A stretch of 64,000 nt of DNA from Nonomuraea sp. NEAU-A123 (GCF_018603905.1 NZ_JAHFZZ010000005.1:496001-560000); one strand, 5' to 3'; positions 1 to 9,374 are shown, counted from the first letter of the stretch. The notes: a model not told the origin generated them from the sequence alone. Program-made: numbers and translations.

Positions 1-1
1 A

Positions 2-2710
2 TATGAGGAGTCCGGCCGGGTCCGCGACTCCGTGCGGCGCACGGCCGACGAGGTACTCGGGCGGCTCCCGGCCGAGGACCGCAAGACCGCGCTCAGACTC
101 TTCCGGCGCATGACATTGATCACCACGGGCGGGCGGGTGGCGCGCCGCAGGGCCACCCTGACCGAGATCCACGCCGCCGCGTCGGCGAACTCGGCGGAGC
201 GGCGAGACCGAGCGGAGGCGCTGCTCTCCGCGTTCGCCGACCAGCGCCTGCTCACCCTGCACGAGGACACCGTCGAGATCGCCCATGACGCCCTCCTGAT
301 CGCGTGGCCGACCCTCCGCCAATGGCTCGAACCCGACTTCACCGCACAGACGGTGTACGACCGGCTCATCGACGACGCCGCCCAGTGGGCCGAGAACCAC
401 CGCGACCCCGCCTTCCTCTACCGGGGCGGTCGGCTGCTGGCAGTCCAGGACAGCCGGCCCCGCTGGGACCGCGACCCCGACAGTTTCCCGCCGCCCGGCC
501 CCACAGCGGAGCGCTTCCTCACGGCATCGACGCGGGCGGCGCGGCGGGCCGGCCGCCGCCGGCGCCTCGTCATGGCCGGCCTCGCGGTGCTGTCGGTTCT
601 CGCCCTCATCGCGGCCGGCGCCGCCGTCAACGCGGCGAACGACGCCGTTGCGCAACGCAGGGTGGCGGACTCGCGCCGACTGGCGGCGCAGAGCGAGGTG
701 ACCGGTGACACCGCCCTGGCCTCGATGCTGGCCGTGGCGGCGTGGCGGATCGCTCACACCGACGAAGCCCGCAACCGTGTCCTGGTCGCGGCGACCCGTA
801 CCGGCCGGGGGACCCTCACCGGGCACACGAGAGGCGTCACGGCACTGGCGTTCAGCCCCGACGGTTCGATCATCGCGACAGGAAGCGACGACGGCACCGC
901 GCGGCTCTGGGACACGGCGTCGCGGCGGCAGCTCGGCGCCCCGATCACCCGGCGGAAATACGACTGCTCAAGCGTCGAGCTGGCCTTCAGCGCCGATGGC
1001 CGGACCCTGGCCACGGCGTGTCTCAACAGCGTCCGGTTCTACGACGTGGCCACCCATCGCGAGCTGGGCGTCGAGCTGGAGCACGAGGAGGTCGTGTCGG
1101 CGATCGCGTACAACCCGGACGGAAAGACCTTCGTGACCGGTGACTTCCACGGCGTCGTCCGGCAGTGGGACGCTGTCACGCACCGTCCGCACGGGACTCC
1201 CATGGGCCGCCCCGACGACGGGCAGCAACTCGCCAGCGTCATCCGCGAGGTGGCCTTCAGCCGGGACGGAAAGACCCTGGCCAGCGCGGGCAACGAGACC
1301 GTACGGCTCTGGGACACCGCCACATCCCGCCAGATCGGCACCCCGTTCGCCCGGCACGCCAAGGGGGTCTACGGTGTCGCCATCAGCCCGGACGGTGCCA
1401 CCCTCGCGACCGTGGGCTACGACAGAACCGCCCGGCTGTGGAACATCGCCACGCGGAAGCAGACAGCCGTGTTCAAGGACCGCTCCGCCGGTTTCAACGC
1501 GATCGCCTTCAGCCCGGACGGCACCCGGCTCGCCACCGCCGGGTCCAGCGGTCGCACCGTCCTGTGGGACACGGCCAGCCGGCAACAGCTGATCGCGCTC
1601 GCCGACAATCTCAGCGGTGTCGACCGCGTGGCGTTCAGCCCGGACGGGAAACTGCTCGCCGCCGCCAGCGACGACGGCGTCGTACGGCTGGCCGACCCGC
1701 AGGTCCACCTGCAGATCGGGACCCCGATGCCCGCACGCGGCGTCGTCGCGCTGAGCCCTGACGGACGGACCTTGGCCGCCGGCGTGGGCGACGAGAAGGA
1801 CCCCGCGATCCAGCTATGGGACGTGGCCACCCAGCATCCCATCGGCGGCCCGCTGCGTCCCAAGGGCCCTCGCCTCTCCGCGGCCACGATCGCCTTCACC
1901 CCCGACGGGCGGACGCTCCTGACCTCCAACTCAGACGGCCTGCGGCTCTGGGACGTCGCGAGCCGCCGCGAGCTCGCCCATGACGGAACACTCACGGGCG
2001 TGGCCAAGCTCAGTCCCGACGGCAGATTCGTGGCCGTCCAGCAGGACGAGGCCATCGCGTTCTGGGACGTCGCGCGCCGCCGGGAGAGCGGGCCGCGCAT
2101 CCGCGTCACCGACCACACCGACGTGATCACGGCGATAGCGATCAGCCCCGACGGCGCGACGCTGGCGACGACGGGTTTCGACAACCGGGTGCGGCTCTTC
2201 GACGTGGCCACCCGCCGCCAGCTCGCGGGCCCGTCGGCCGCGGCCGACGGCGGGTTCATCAACGACCTGGCGTTCAGCCCCGACGGCCGGCGGCTGGCCT
2301 TCACGGCCGGCGACCACTCCGTCCGGCTGTGGGACGTGGTGCGCCGCCGTCAGGTCGGCATCGGCCTGATCGTCAAGGACGGCCCGGTCAACGCGCTCGA
2401 GTTCAGCCCGGACAGCCAGGTCCTCGCCACCGGCTCCACCGGCGGCGATGTGCAGCTCTGGGACCTGCTGGCGTACCGGCCGCTCGGTGCCCTGATGGTC
2501 GGCCACACCCGCGGCGTGACCGCGCTCGCCTACGGGCGGGACGGGACGACCGTCGCCACGGTGGCCGGCGACGGGACCGCGCGGCTGTGGAACGTCGCCA
2601 CACCCGCCGACCTGGTGGCCGCGGCGTGCGCCAACGCGGGCCGCTCCCTCACCCGCGACGAATGGGAGAACTACGTTCAGGACGAGGATTACCAGCAGAC
2701 GTGTCCGTGA
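2..2710 (+). CDS. nSTAND-type NTPase C-terminal part with WD40 beta-propellers (5' partial)
   Basis: The reading frame is open from the left edge of the window, so the NTPase core lies upstream and is not seen; the first in-frame GTG (position 32) is probably internal. Visible order: the tail of the STAND helical region, an Arg-rich stretch followed by one membrane helix near residues 180-200, a linker (RRVADSRRLAAQSE) typical of actinobacterial nSTAND1 proteins, then about fourteen WD40 repeats with FSPDG and LWD signatures up to the C terminus. Such proteins are thought to be membrane-attached signalling NTPases whose propellers bind a ligand or partner. It is 29 bp upstream of the next gene on the same strand and probably heads an operon. 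Family call is firm; the biological role is unknown. Confidence 0.9.
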   Translation, partial: YEESGRVRDSVRRTADEVLGRLPAEDRKTALRLFRRMTLITTGGRVARRRATLTEIHAAASANSAERRDRAEALLSAFADQRLLTLHEDTVEIAHDALLIAWPTLRQWLEPDFTAQTVYDRLIDDAAQWAENHRDPAFLYRGGRLLAVQDSRPRWDRDPDSFPPPGPTAERFLTASTRAARRAGRRRRLVMAGLAVLSVLALIAAGAAVNAANDAVAQRRVADSRRLAAQSEVTGDTALASMLAVAAWRIAHTDEARNRVLVAATRTGRGTLTGHTRGVTALAFSPDGSIIATGSDDGTARLWDTASRRQLGAPITRRKYDCSSVELAFSADGRTLATACLNSVRFYDVATHRELGVELEHEEVVSAIAYNPDGKTFVTGDFHGVVRQWDAVTHRPHGTPMGRPDDGQQLASVIREVAFSRDGKTLASAGNETVRLWDTATSRQIGTPFARHAKGVYGVAISPDGATLATVGYDRTARLWNIATRKQTAVFKDRSAGFNAIAFSPDGTRLATAGSSGRTVLWDTASRQQLIALADNLSGVDRVAFSPDGKLLAAASDDGVVRLADPQVHLQIGTPMPARGVVALSPDGRTLAAGVGDEKDPAIQLWDVATQHPIGGPLRPKGPRLSAATIAFTPDGRTLLTSNSDGLRLWDVASRRELAHDGTLTGVAKLSPDGRFVAVQQDEAIAFWDVARRRESGPRIRVTDHTDVITAIAISPDGATLATTGFDNRVRLFDVATRRQLAGPSAAADGGFINDLAFSPDGRRLAFTAGDHSVRLWDVVRRRQVGIGLIVKDGPVNALEFSPDSQVLATGSTGGDVQLWDLLAYRPLGALMVGHTRGVTALAYGRDGTTVATVAGDGTARLWNVATPADLVAAACANAGRSLTRDEWENYVQDEDYQQTCP

Positions 2711-2739
2711 CCCTGGACCCCACCACGGAGGCAGCGAGC

Positions 2740-3390
2740 ATGTTCCTGCGAGGTTTACGGCGACGGACGGGCAAGCCCGTCCCGGAACTGGCCGCGTTGT
2801 TCCGTTCGATCGTCGCGGACGGCCGGCAGGTCCACCCGATGGCGTCCGATTTCCTGGAGCACTTCATGGACGGCGTCGGCGCCTCCAGGACGATGTCGCT
2901 GCGCTGGCTCCGCTCGTTCAAAGTGATCAAGAAAGCCGAGCGCAAGAACCAGCGCCGGTTCGAACGGCAGCTCGTGCGAGAGGCCGGACTGTTGCGCGAC
3001 GGCGGCTCCACCTGGCTGCACGATTACTGGGACGCGCGGATCAACGCGTTCATCGGCACGGAGCTCTTCTACGTCAGCAGGATGAGCCTGCTGCGCTCGC
3101 AGGGCTCGTTCGTCCTGACCCGGACCGGACCGGAGGTGCGGGCGTCCGGTACGGTCCGCCACCACTGGTTCGATCCCTATGACTGGGACCGCGGCCGATG
3201 GGTCTACATTCCCCGGCACGGGTTCGTGCCCATCGCGGTCGGCCGGGAGCTGGTGGAGTCCGATGAGGCGCGCAATTTCCTGATGGAGTCACGTCATGTC
3301 CAGACGCTGGTGGGCACGTGCTGGGATGGCCGGCGGCGCCGGCGCGGGAGGGCGGTGTTCGAGTGGTCGCTGGTGAGGACGACGCGCTGA
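2740..3390 (+). CDS. Uncharacterised 216-aa protein coupled to a NACHT NTPase
   Basis: I do not recognise the family. The ATG at 2740 is chosen because GGAG lies 9 bases upstream; an in-frame GTG at 2701 would overlap the previous gene. The protein is basic at the N terminus and rich in Arg/Lys between residues 55 and 85. It has a Trp/Tyr/Asp-rich segment (HHWFDPYDWDRG) near residues 145-160 and no signal peptide or membrane helix. Its last base overlaps the ATG of the NACHT gene (TGATG), implying translational coupling. It may be a partner or effector of the flanking STAND proteins, but that rests only on gene order. Confidence 0.75.
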   Translation: MFLRGLRRRTGKPVPELAALFRSIVADGRQVHPMASDFLEHFMDGVGASRTMSLRWLRSFKVIKKAERKNQRRFERQLVREAGLLRDGGSTWLHDYWDARINAFIGTELFYVSRMSLLRSQGSFVLTRTGPEVRASGTVRHHWFDPYDWDRGRWVYIPRHGFVPIAVGRELVESDEARNFLMESRHVQTLVGTCWDGRRRRRGRAVFEWSLVRTTR

Positions 3391-5906
3391 TGACCGCGGA
3401 CCACCCCCGTCCACCCGATCCCACCGAGGCCGGCAGCGCCGCGGACTTCGTCCGGTCGCTGGTCCGGCTCAAACAGTGGGCGGGCGAGCCATCCTTGAGC
3501 AGGCTGCGCTCTCTCGGCGGCCAGACGGTGACCTCGGACGGCGTCACGATCGACGCGTTGCCCAAAAGCACGACCTCGCAGGTGCTCCGGCAGACCGACA
3601 GGCTGCCGCGGTGGGATTTCGTGAACGCCTTCGTCACCGCCTGCCTCCGTTACCGCGACTATCCGAACGAGCTGATTCCCGCTGAGCTCGAACGCTGGCG
3701 GGTGGCCAGGACCGCCTTGACCGAGCCGGTCGCTCGTACAGAGACCCTGGCGGAGGCGTCCGCGGCGATCACAGAGATCGAGGCGGCTCATGCGGAGGCC
3801 ACCGGTCGGGACCAGGCCGTCGAACTCCTGGCGCGACGCGTGGCCCGGGAGGAGGACAGGGCGCGTAAAGGGCTGCTCGGCGGCTACAGCATCGCGCCGG
3901 TCTCGTTCGCGGCGCACCACGACGACGCCACCGGCGAGGTGAAGGACGACCTGCACTCGATCGCGAGGTTCTTCAGCGAGCTGCACCCGCAGCGCCTGCT
4001 GGTCGTGGGCGAGTCAGGAGCGGGCAAGACGGTGCTCGCCATCGAACTGGTGCTGCGACTGCTGGAGCCCCTCCTGACCAGCGACGGACGACCCGATCAC
4101 CGGCAACTGGTGCCGGTACGCCTGAACGCCGCACGATGGACCTTGGGCAGCCCGTTCGAACCATGGCTGGCCGAACAACTGGTGCGGGACTTCGGACTCG
4201 CGGCCAAGGACGCGGCGCGGCTGGTGCGGGACCGCCAGGTGCTGCCGGTGCTGGACGGGCTGGACGAACTGGACCCCGAGCCGTCCATGGGCCCGCCCCG
4301 CCGGGCGATCGGCCTGCTGGCCGCGCTCAACCGCTACAGCGACCTTTCCAGACGGCGACCGGGGGCGGTCGTCGTGACCTGCCGAGCCGACCGCTACACC
4401 GAACTGTCGGAAGCCCGCGCCGGACTCGACAACGCCACCCGGATCCATCTGCGTGACCTGACCATCGAACAGATCAATGCGTACCTGCGTACCCGCTGGC
4501 CGGACGGCCATCCCTGCGACACCTACCGCGACGGCATCCACGCGGCACTCTCCGGAACGTCGGGGACTGCCATCCGCACCGCCCTGGCCACGCCGTGGCG
4601 GCTGTTGCTGACCGTGACCGCCGTGGAGTCCGGCGCCGATCCGGCCGAGCTGCTCCGCGCCGGCCCGGACCCCGATCCGCGGGTGGCGGCGGCGCGGATC
4701 GCCCGGAGGCTGCTCGACGCGTACGTCCCGGCGGCGACCGGACTGACCCCACGCACCGCTCCCGGCACGCCGTACCGTCCGGAACAGGTGCGGTCCTGGC
4801 TGGAGAACCTGGCCTCTCACCTGCGGTGGCAGGCCGCCTACACCGCCGAGACGGATCGGCCGCCGCCCGGTCTGACGCCGATCGACATCGTCCCGCACCT
4901 GCTGTGGCCGATCGGTGGCCGGCGGCTGGTCCGGGCGTTGCACTGTCTGTGCTGCGTGATCTTCGCCGTCATCGCCATGCTGGCGTTCTGGGCGGGGTCG
5001 GCGGTCGACCGCCCCGGTGACCTGCGCGACTGGCTCGACGTGGGGGAGGGGCTCACCTTGGCGCTCATGGCGGGCTGGGTGGGCATCGCCACCGGCCTGT
5101 CGCTGTCGCCGTGGCCGGCCGCGGCCGGTGGGCGGGCCAACGTTCCGCACCGCCGGCGCATGATCGGTGGTCTGCTCGGTGCCCTGGCGGGCGGTCCGAT
5201 CGGTGTGCTCTGCGGCCTGGCCGGGTTCGTGCTGACCGGAGGCAAGGTCTTCGACCCCGGTTTCGCCGTCGCCGCGGGGGCGGCTGGGGGCGGGGTGTTC
5301 GGGGCGGTTCTCGGGTTGACCGCCGCCGCGCGGCGGGGGGCCGAGCGCATGTCCATATCCGAGGCGGTCCGCGCCGAGCCGGTCATCCTGCTGGGCTTCG
5401 GGCTGTGCGGCGCCCTCACCGGACTGCCGCCGCTGCGCCTCGCGGGCGCCGGCCCGCTACCGCTGGCTGCGGAGATCGTGGGGGCCTTCGCTCTGGCCTT
5501 CGCGCTCGGGGTCGTCTTCAAGATCACCACGGGTGGCTGGAGCAAGGACGCGGAGCTGGCCCACCCGCGAGAGGCCCTCCACCGCAATCCGATGATCGGA
5601 GTGGCCTTCGGCCTGACCGGCGGCGTCGCCGCCTTTCTCGTGTTCGTCATGAGCCAGGGAGTCGTCGAGTCGCTGGCGTGCGCGCTCATCGGCGGGGTGA
5701 CCTTCGGCCTCGCCTTCGGCGCGATCGCCTGGGCCCGTACCATGATCGGCCTGATCGTCTCGGCCGCGCGTGGGGTGCTTCCGCTGCGGCTGTGGACCTT
5801 TCTCGACTGGGCCTGCGAGGCACGGTTGCTGCGGGTCAGCGGCGCCACCTACCAGTTCCGGCACCGCGAACTCCAGGACTTCCTGACCCCGCCGGAGGAC
5901 GACTGA
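3390..5906 (+). CDS. NACHT-domain NTPase with C-terminal multi-pass membrane region
   Basis: This is a 838-aa signal-transduction NTPase of the STAND class. Residues about 15-90 form an alpha-helical, HTH-like N-terminal domain often seen in actinobacterial NACHT proteins. A Walker A motif (GESGAGKT) lies near residues 208-216 and a Walker B/NACHT motif (VLDGLDELD) near 286-296. From about residue 515 the protein becomes very hydrophobic, with roughly eight to nine Gly/Ala-rich membrane helices, and ends in a soluble tail (TYQFRHRELQDFL) usual for this family. The ATG at 3390 overlaps the upstream stop and has GAGGA 11 bases before it; the frame is open further upstream but that part shadows the previous gene. 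It forms an operon with the two preceding genes. Confidence 0.9.
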   Translation: MTADHPRPPDPTEAGSAADFVRSLVRLKQWAGEPSLSRLRSLGGQTVTSDGVTIDALPKSTTSQVLRQTDRLPRWDFVNAFVTACLRYRDYPNELIPAELERWRVARTALTEPVARTETLAEASAAITEIEAAHAEATGRDQAVELLARRVAREEDRARKGLLGGYSIAPVSFAAHHDDATGEVKDDLHSIARFFSELHPQRLLVVGESGAGKTVLAIELVLRLLEPLLTSDGRPDHRQLVPVRLNAARWTLGSPFEPWLAEQLVRDFGLAAKDAARLVRDRQVLPVLDGLDELDPEPSMGPPRRAIGLLAALNRYSDLSRRRPGAVVVTCRADRYTELSEARAGLDNATRIHLRDLTIEQINAYLRTRWPDGHPCDTYRDGIHAALSGTSGTAIRTALATPWRLLLTVTAVESGADPAELLRAGPDPDPRVAAARIARRLLDAYVPAATGLTPRTAPGTPYRPEQVRSWLENLASHLRWQAAYTAETDRPPPGLTPIDIVPHLLWPIGGRRLVRALHCLCCVIFAVIAMLAFWAGSAVDRPGDLRDWLDVGEGLTLALMAGWVGIATGLSLSPWPAAAGGRANVPHRRRMIGGLLGALAGGPIGVLCGLAGFVLTGGKVFDPGFAVAAGAAGGGVFGAVLGLTAAARRGAERMSISEAVRAEPVILLGFGLCGALTGLPPLRLAGAGPLPLAAEIVGAFALAFALGVVFKITTGGWSKDAELAHPREALHRNPMIGVAFGLTGGVAAFLVFVMSQGVVESLACALIGGVTFGLAFGAIAWARTMIGLIVSAARGVLPLRLWTFLDWACEARLLRVSGATYQFRHRELQDFLTPPEDD

Positions 5907-5945
5907 GACCGCTGCTGTTCCGGCGGGGCCGTGATCCGCACCGTT

Positions 5946-6698
5946 TCAGCGCAGGTAAGAGGCGCCGTTGAGGTCGAGCACCGTGCCGCTGACGAACTCC
6001 GCCTCGGCCGAGGCGAGATAGCGCACAGCCGCCGCCACCTCCTCCGGCTGGGCGATCCGGCCGAACGGGCTCTGCGCCTCGACGCCGGCCCGGTTCTCCT
6101 CGGTCAGGATGGAGGCCGCCATGTCGGTCTCGACGAACCCCGGCGCCACCGAGGAGACCGCGATGCGATGCGGGGCGAGCGCGATGGCCAGCGACTGGCC
6201 CATCGCGGTCAGCCCGGCCTTGGCGGCGGCGTATCCCGGCGCCTGCGGCTCACCCCGGTAGGCGCCGCGGGAGGCGACGTTGACGATGCGTCCGCCACGG
6301 CCGCGCTCCACCATGTGCCGGGCCACGCACCAGGAGACGTTCGCGGCGCCGATCAGGTCCACGTCGACGGTCCTGCGCCAGATTCGCTGCCAGGAGGCGT
6401 AGTCCACGGTCAGCGGATCGTGGAAGAGGTAGACGGCGGCGTTGTTCACGAGCACGTCGATGCCGTCGAGGGCGTCGATCGCCGCCGAGACGAACGCGGC
6501 GACGGCGTCCGGATCCGCAATGTCTCCCTGGACGACGGCGTGGCCGTCGCCGTCGAGCGCCGTTCTGGTCTCCTCCGCCTCGTCGGGGGAGTTCCGGTGG
6601 TGGACCGCGACCCGGTCGCCTCCGGCGGCGAAGATCTTGGCGATCTCGCGGCCGATCCCACGCGACGATCCGGTCACGAGTACGCCTCGGCTGTTCAC
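5946..6698 (-). CDS. SDR-family NAD(P)-dependent oxidoreductase
   Basis: This is a classical short-chain dehydrogenase/reductase of 250 aa, the usual length. Cofactor-binding TGSSRGIG is at residues 9-16 and NNAA at 85-88. The catalytic tetrad is complete: Asn120, Ser143, Tyr156 and Lys160 (YAAAK). The C-terminal GxxxDxNGA-type ending resembles FabG-like 3-oxoacyl reductases, but the substrate cannot be assigned. It is convergent with the NACHT operon, 39 bp away. Its start abuts the chimeric region at 6700-6950, so its native promoter may have been replaced by that rearrangement. Confidence 0.88.
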   Translation of the reverse strand: MNSRGVLVTGSSRGIGREIAKIFAAGGDRVAVHHRNSPDEAEETRTALDGDGHAVVQGDIADPDAVAAFVSAAIDALDGIDVLVNNAAVYLFHDPLTVDYASWQRIWRRTVDVDLIGAANVSWCVARHMVERGRGGRIVNVASRGAYRGEPQAPGYAAAKAGLTAMGQSLAIALAPHRIAVSSVAPGFVETDMAASILTEENRAGVEAQSPFGRIAQPEEVAAAVRYLASAEAEFVSGTVLDLNGASYLR

Positions 6699-7492
6699 GA
6701 TTGACCTCTTTCACCCACAGGCTGCCGTTTTAACACGCTGCCATGCAGATTAGGGGCAGGCCTCGGACTGCTTCGCAGCGGTCCCGGCCGAAGGCGATCA
6801 AACCCGGCGGGCGGCACAACGCCCCCGCTTCCTCGTCCGTCACGGCCCACAGTTCGGGGCCGCCCAGGTCGTTGGCGTACGTCTGACGCTGGGCGGTCGT
6901 CCACGCCCATGCCCCCGAGGCCCATGCTTCGGCCAGGGGGACCATGTGTTATCTGGTGCTTCTCACCTGTGCCGCTGACGTTGGTGGGCTCGTCGGCCAG
7001 GAGCAGCGGCGGATCGCCCGCCACGGCCCTGGCGATGGCCACGCGCTGCCGTTCCCCGCCCGACAGCTCGTGCGGCTCGTGGTCCATGCGGTGCTCGAGG
7101 CCCACCCGCTTGAGCGCCACCGCCGCGCGGCGGTGGCGCTCGGCCCTGCTCAGGCCGGTGTACATGAGGCCGTCGGCCACGTTGTCCAGCGCGGGGACCC
7201 TGGCGGCCAGGTGGAAGGACTGGAAGACGAACCCGATCGTGGTCGCGCGCAGCGCCGAGAGCTGGCTGTCGGACAGCTTCGAGACGTTGTAGCCGTCGAT
7301 GCGGATGGTCCCGGACGACGGCCGGTCGAGGGTGCCGACGACGTTGAGCATGGTCGACTTGCCCGACCCGGACGGGCCGACGATGGCGACCAGCTCGCCG
7401 TGGTCGATCCGCAGTGACACCGACTTCAGCGCCGCCACCCCGCCCGAATACGTCCTGGACAGGTCCGTCAGCGCGATCATGGGGTACGTCAT
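6695..7492 (-). pseudogene. Truncated MacB/LolD-type ABC transporter ATPase fused to foreign sequence
   Basis: Residues 1-171 are a normal efflux ABC ATPase: Walker A (GPSGSGKST), Q-loop (FVFQSFHL), signature ([14 protein letters not shown]) and Walker B (LLLADEPTN). The homology stops at about position 6980. The D-loop, switch histidine and C-terminal part are missing, and no FtsX-type permease follows. About 30 bases of unassigned sequence lead into a piece of an HNH nuclease gene (6788-6948) read out of frame, and the open frame runs on by chance to 6695. Without the D- and H-loops the product should not be a working ATPase. The ATG overlaps the stop of the preceding membrane-fusion pseudogene (ATGA), so this was once a MacAB-like operon. 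Confidence 0.85.
6788..6948 (-). pseudogene. Chimeric fragment of the HNH nuclease gene and its 3' flank
   Basis: Two blocks match the HNH locus further right with no indels and only about three mismatches noticed. Positions 6788-6835 match 14825-14872 (the 3' flank including half of a terminator hairpin). Positions 6835-6948 match 15100-15213 (the middle of the coding sequence, including the [11 protein letters not shown] region). The 227 bases between the blocks in the full copy (14873-15099) are absent here, and they meet at a single shared G. The fragment cannot encode a nuclease. Near-identity implies a recent duplication followed or accompanied by deletion. Confidence 0.9.
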
Positions 7493-7886
7493 TTCGGCAT
7501 CCCCACGGTCATGCCCTCGGTGAGCCCGCCCCCCGAGACCTCGACCCGTCCCCCGGCGAACATCCCCGTCTCGACGGCGATGTAGCGCGACCTGCCGACC
7601 TCGATGAGGTCACGGGGCCGTAGCCGAGCTCGCCGTCGGCGTCCCTGGTGTCGTTCAGGGTCTGCCTGGTCACCGTCGTGGTGGCGGGGGGCAGGGCTGC
7701 GGCCGGCTGCGTGGGACCGGCACCGCCCTCGAGCAGGCCCGTGCTGTTGACCGCGACGAACCCGCCGCCCGCCGCCGCCACTGCGATCAGCAGCCCGGCC
7801 ACCACCTTGCCCCTGCCACGGCGGCGGCGCTGCCTGGGAGGCGTGGTTTCCGGCTCCGTCTTGCCGTCGATGGTGGCCATCGCCAT
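7489..7886 (-). pseudogene. Internally deleted periplasmic adaptor (membrane-fusion protein) of an efflux ABC system
   Basis: The 5' part encodes a cytoplasmic Arg-rich N terminus, one signal-anchor helix (VVAGLLIAVAAAGGGFVAV) and the start of an MFP domain up to GELGYGP, about 90 residues. It then jumps, with a frame change near 7620, to a typical MFP C terminus ([16 protein letters not shown], then [12 protein letters not shown] and stop at 7489). The middle of the expected protein, containing the hairpin/lipoyl and barrel domains, is missing. The start ATG at 7886 overlaps the stop of the upstream lipoprotein gene (TGATG) and has a GGAGG site. Both termini are well preserved, so a single internal deletion explains it better than slow decay. 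Confidence 0.85.
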
Positions 7887-8416
7887 CAGGAACCTCCCGG
7901 GCCGGCGTCAGCGGACTCCTTCTGGCACTTCTCTTCCGCGGCCTTGAAGTCGGGGTCCTCGCCGGCCTCCTGGGTGATGCGCATCATGCCGCCCTCGGGG
8001 TCGGGATAGGCCTCGACGCCGTTGTCACGCATGCACTGCGCGAGCTTGCGCAGGTTCTCGGCCATCTTGGGGTCGTTGCGGACCTGCTGCTGGCCGCTGG
8101 GGGCGTACTGCCTGCACGCTTCCTGAGCCGCCTGGACCTTCTCCTGCGGGGCGTCGAACGTCATCGTCATCTTGCCGCTGGAATCGGGGTCCGGCATGTC
8201 GACGCCGTTCTCCCGCATGCACTGGGCGAACTTCAGCGCCTTGCCCTGCGAGTCCGCGCTCGGCTGGGCGCTGGACGCGGCCTGAGTGCCGGTGCCGCCG
8301 TTCACCGAGGCCACGTCCGCGCCGCCGCCGCCGCCGTCGCCGGAGCCGCAGCCGGTCAGGAGCAGGGTGAGCGCGAACGGTGCCGTGACCAGCGCGCTGA
8401 GGACTCGTCGTCTCAC
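7886..8416 (-). CDS. Secreted lipoprotein of an efflux-type operon
   Basis: A 176-aa protein begins with an Arg-rich n-region, a hydrophobic core and a lipobox (LLLTGC), so it should be exported and lipid-anchored. After a Gly/Ala/Ser linker it carries two similar modules, each with a C-M-R-[ED]-N-G-V signature (FAQCMRENGVDMPDP and LAQCMRDNGVEAYPDP). It thus has a duplicated Cys-containing repeat of about 70 residues. Such lipoproteins commonly sit ahead of MFP-ABC-permease efflux genes in actinobacteria, as here. Since its downstream partners are broken, it may be an orphan. The function is unknown. Confidence 0.8.
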   Translation of the reverse strand: MRRRVLSALVTAPFALTLLLTGCGSGDGGGGGADVASVNGGTGTQAASSAQPSADSQGKALKFAQCMRENGVDMPDPDSSGKMTMTFDAPQEKVQAAQEACRQYAPSGQQQVRNDPKMAENLRKLAQCMRDNGVEAYPDPEGGMMRITQEAGEDPDFKAAEEKCQKESADAGPGGS

Positions 8417-8506
8417 GGGAACTCTCCTTGTCGAATGAACCGTCGGATGAACGTTGTTCGAGGTTGGGGCTGGATGCCCTCGGCATTCTTGGCGGATGAC
8501 CCCCGG

Positions 8507-9257
8507 TTATTGGCCGGGGCAGAGCACGGCTTCGGCGGCCTTCTTCATGGCGTCACCGACGGCCATGGCCTTCTCGTTGTCGACCTTCAGCGTGGCGGCC
8601 ATCGCGAACTGGGTCCGGCCGTCGGCCGAGGAGAAGGTGACGGAGCTGATTCCGGGCAGGCCGCCCGAGGCCGAGGAGACCGTTCCGCCACACAGCTCGG
8701 GGAAGGGCCGCGGCAGCTGCTTCTGCAGGTCCGACGGCACCAGCTTGCCCTGGTTCAGTGCGCGGTAGAAGGCGCTGACGTCGTGCGCGGTGGAGATCGC
8801 TCCTTCGGGGGCGGTGGTGGCGTTGAGCCGGTCGACGTCGCGTGGCCTGCCCTTGGCGTCGGGGTAGTAGCCATGCCCGTCCGCGCGGCCTTGACCAGGT
8901 CGATCGGCTGGTAGGAGGTGGTGAAGTCGAAGACGTCGAACTTCCCGCTTTCGGCGAAATCGGGGATGCCCGAGGTGTGGCGGATCAGCTGCTGCACGGT
9001 GATCTCGCCGGCCCGATCCACGTAGTCGTGTTCGGCCATCCCCGGCAGGAGGCTGCCGTCCCCTGGGCCACCCGCTTGCCGTCGACGTACACCTCGCCGA
9101 TGGCGCCCACCACTCCAGCCGTCTTCGCCAGATTCCTGATCGCTTGCTGGACGTCTCCCAGCCTGGCCTGGTCGGCCGCGGTTGCGGGTGCGGGGACGCT
9201 CAACGCCAGCATGGCGGAGGCCAGCCCGGTCAGGCCGACCGTTCGTGCACGGCTCAT
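8507..9257 (-). pseudogene. Serine beta-lactamase-like hydrolase (DD-carboxypeptidase family) with two internal deletions
   Basis: The ATG at 9257 opens a good signal peptide (MSRARTVGLTGLASAMLALS) and the mature start up to VDGKRVAQGTA. The frame is then lost near 9062. A second piece resumes with LLPGMAEHDYVDRAGEITVQ and the family's RHTSGIPDF. A second break near 8870 leads to GYYPDAKGRPRDVDR and an intact C terminus ending at TAA 8507. The sequence that should hold the catalytic SxxK lies in the first gap and the YxN in the second, so both active-site motifs are gone. The gene is divergent from the response regulator at 9375, a common arrangement for cell-wall-responsive systems. Confidence 0.85.
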
Positions 9258-9374
9258 CTCGTCGTGATCCTCTCTGCGGGACTTGAGGGTGATCACATTT
9301 ACCGGCCGGCGCTTATCGGCGGGCGATCGGCGGACCATACGTGTTCCATATGCTGACGTTGCGATACTGCCCGG

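Noticed and set aside
5931..6704. Plus-strand open frame of 257 codons opposite the SDR gene
   Set aside because: Shadow of the SDR reading frame; no domain, Gly/Arg/Asp-biased antisense composition and no ribosome site.
6695..7492. Intact 265-aa ABC ATPase
   Set aside because: The frame is open but everything after the Walker B is foreign sequence; D-loop and switch His are missing.
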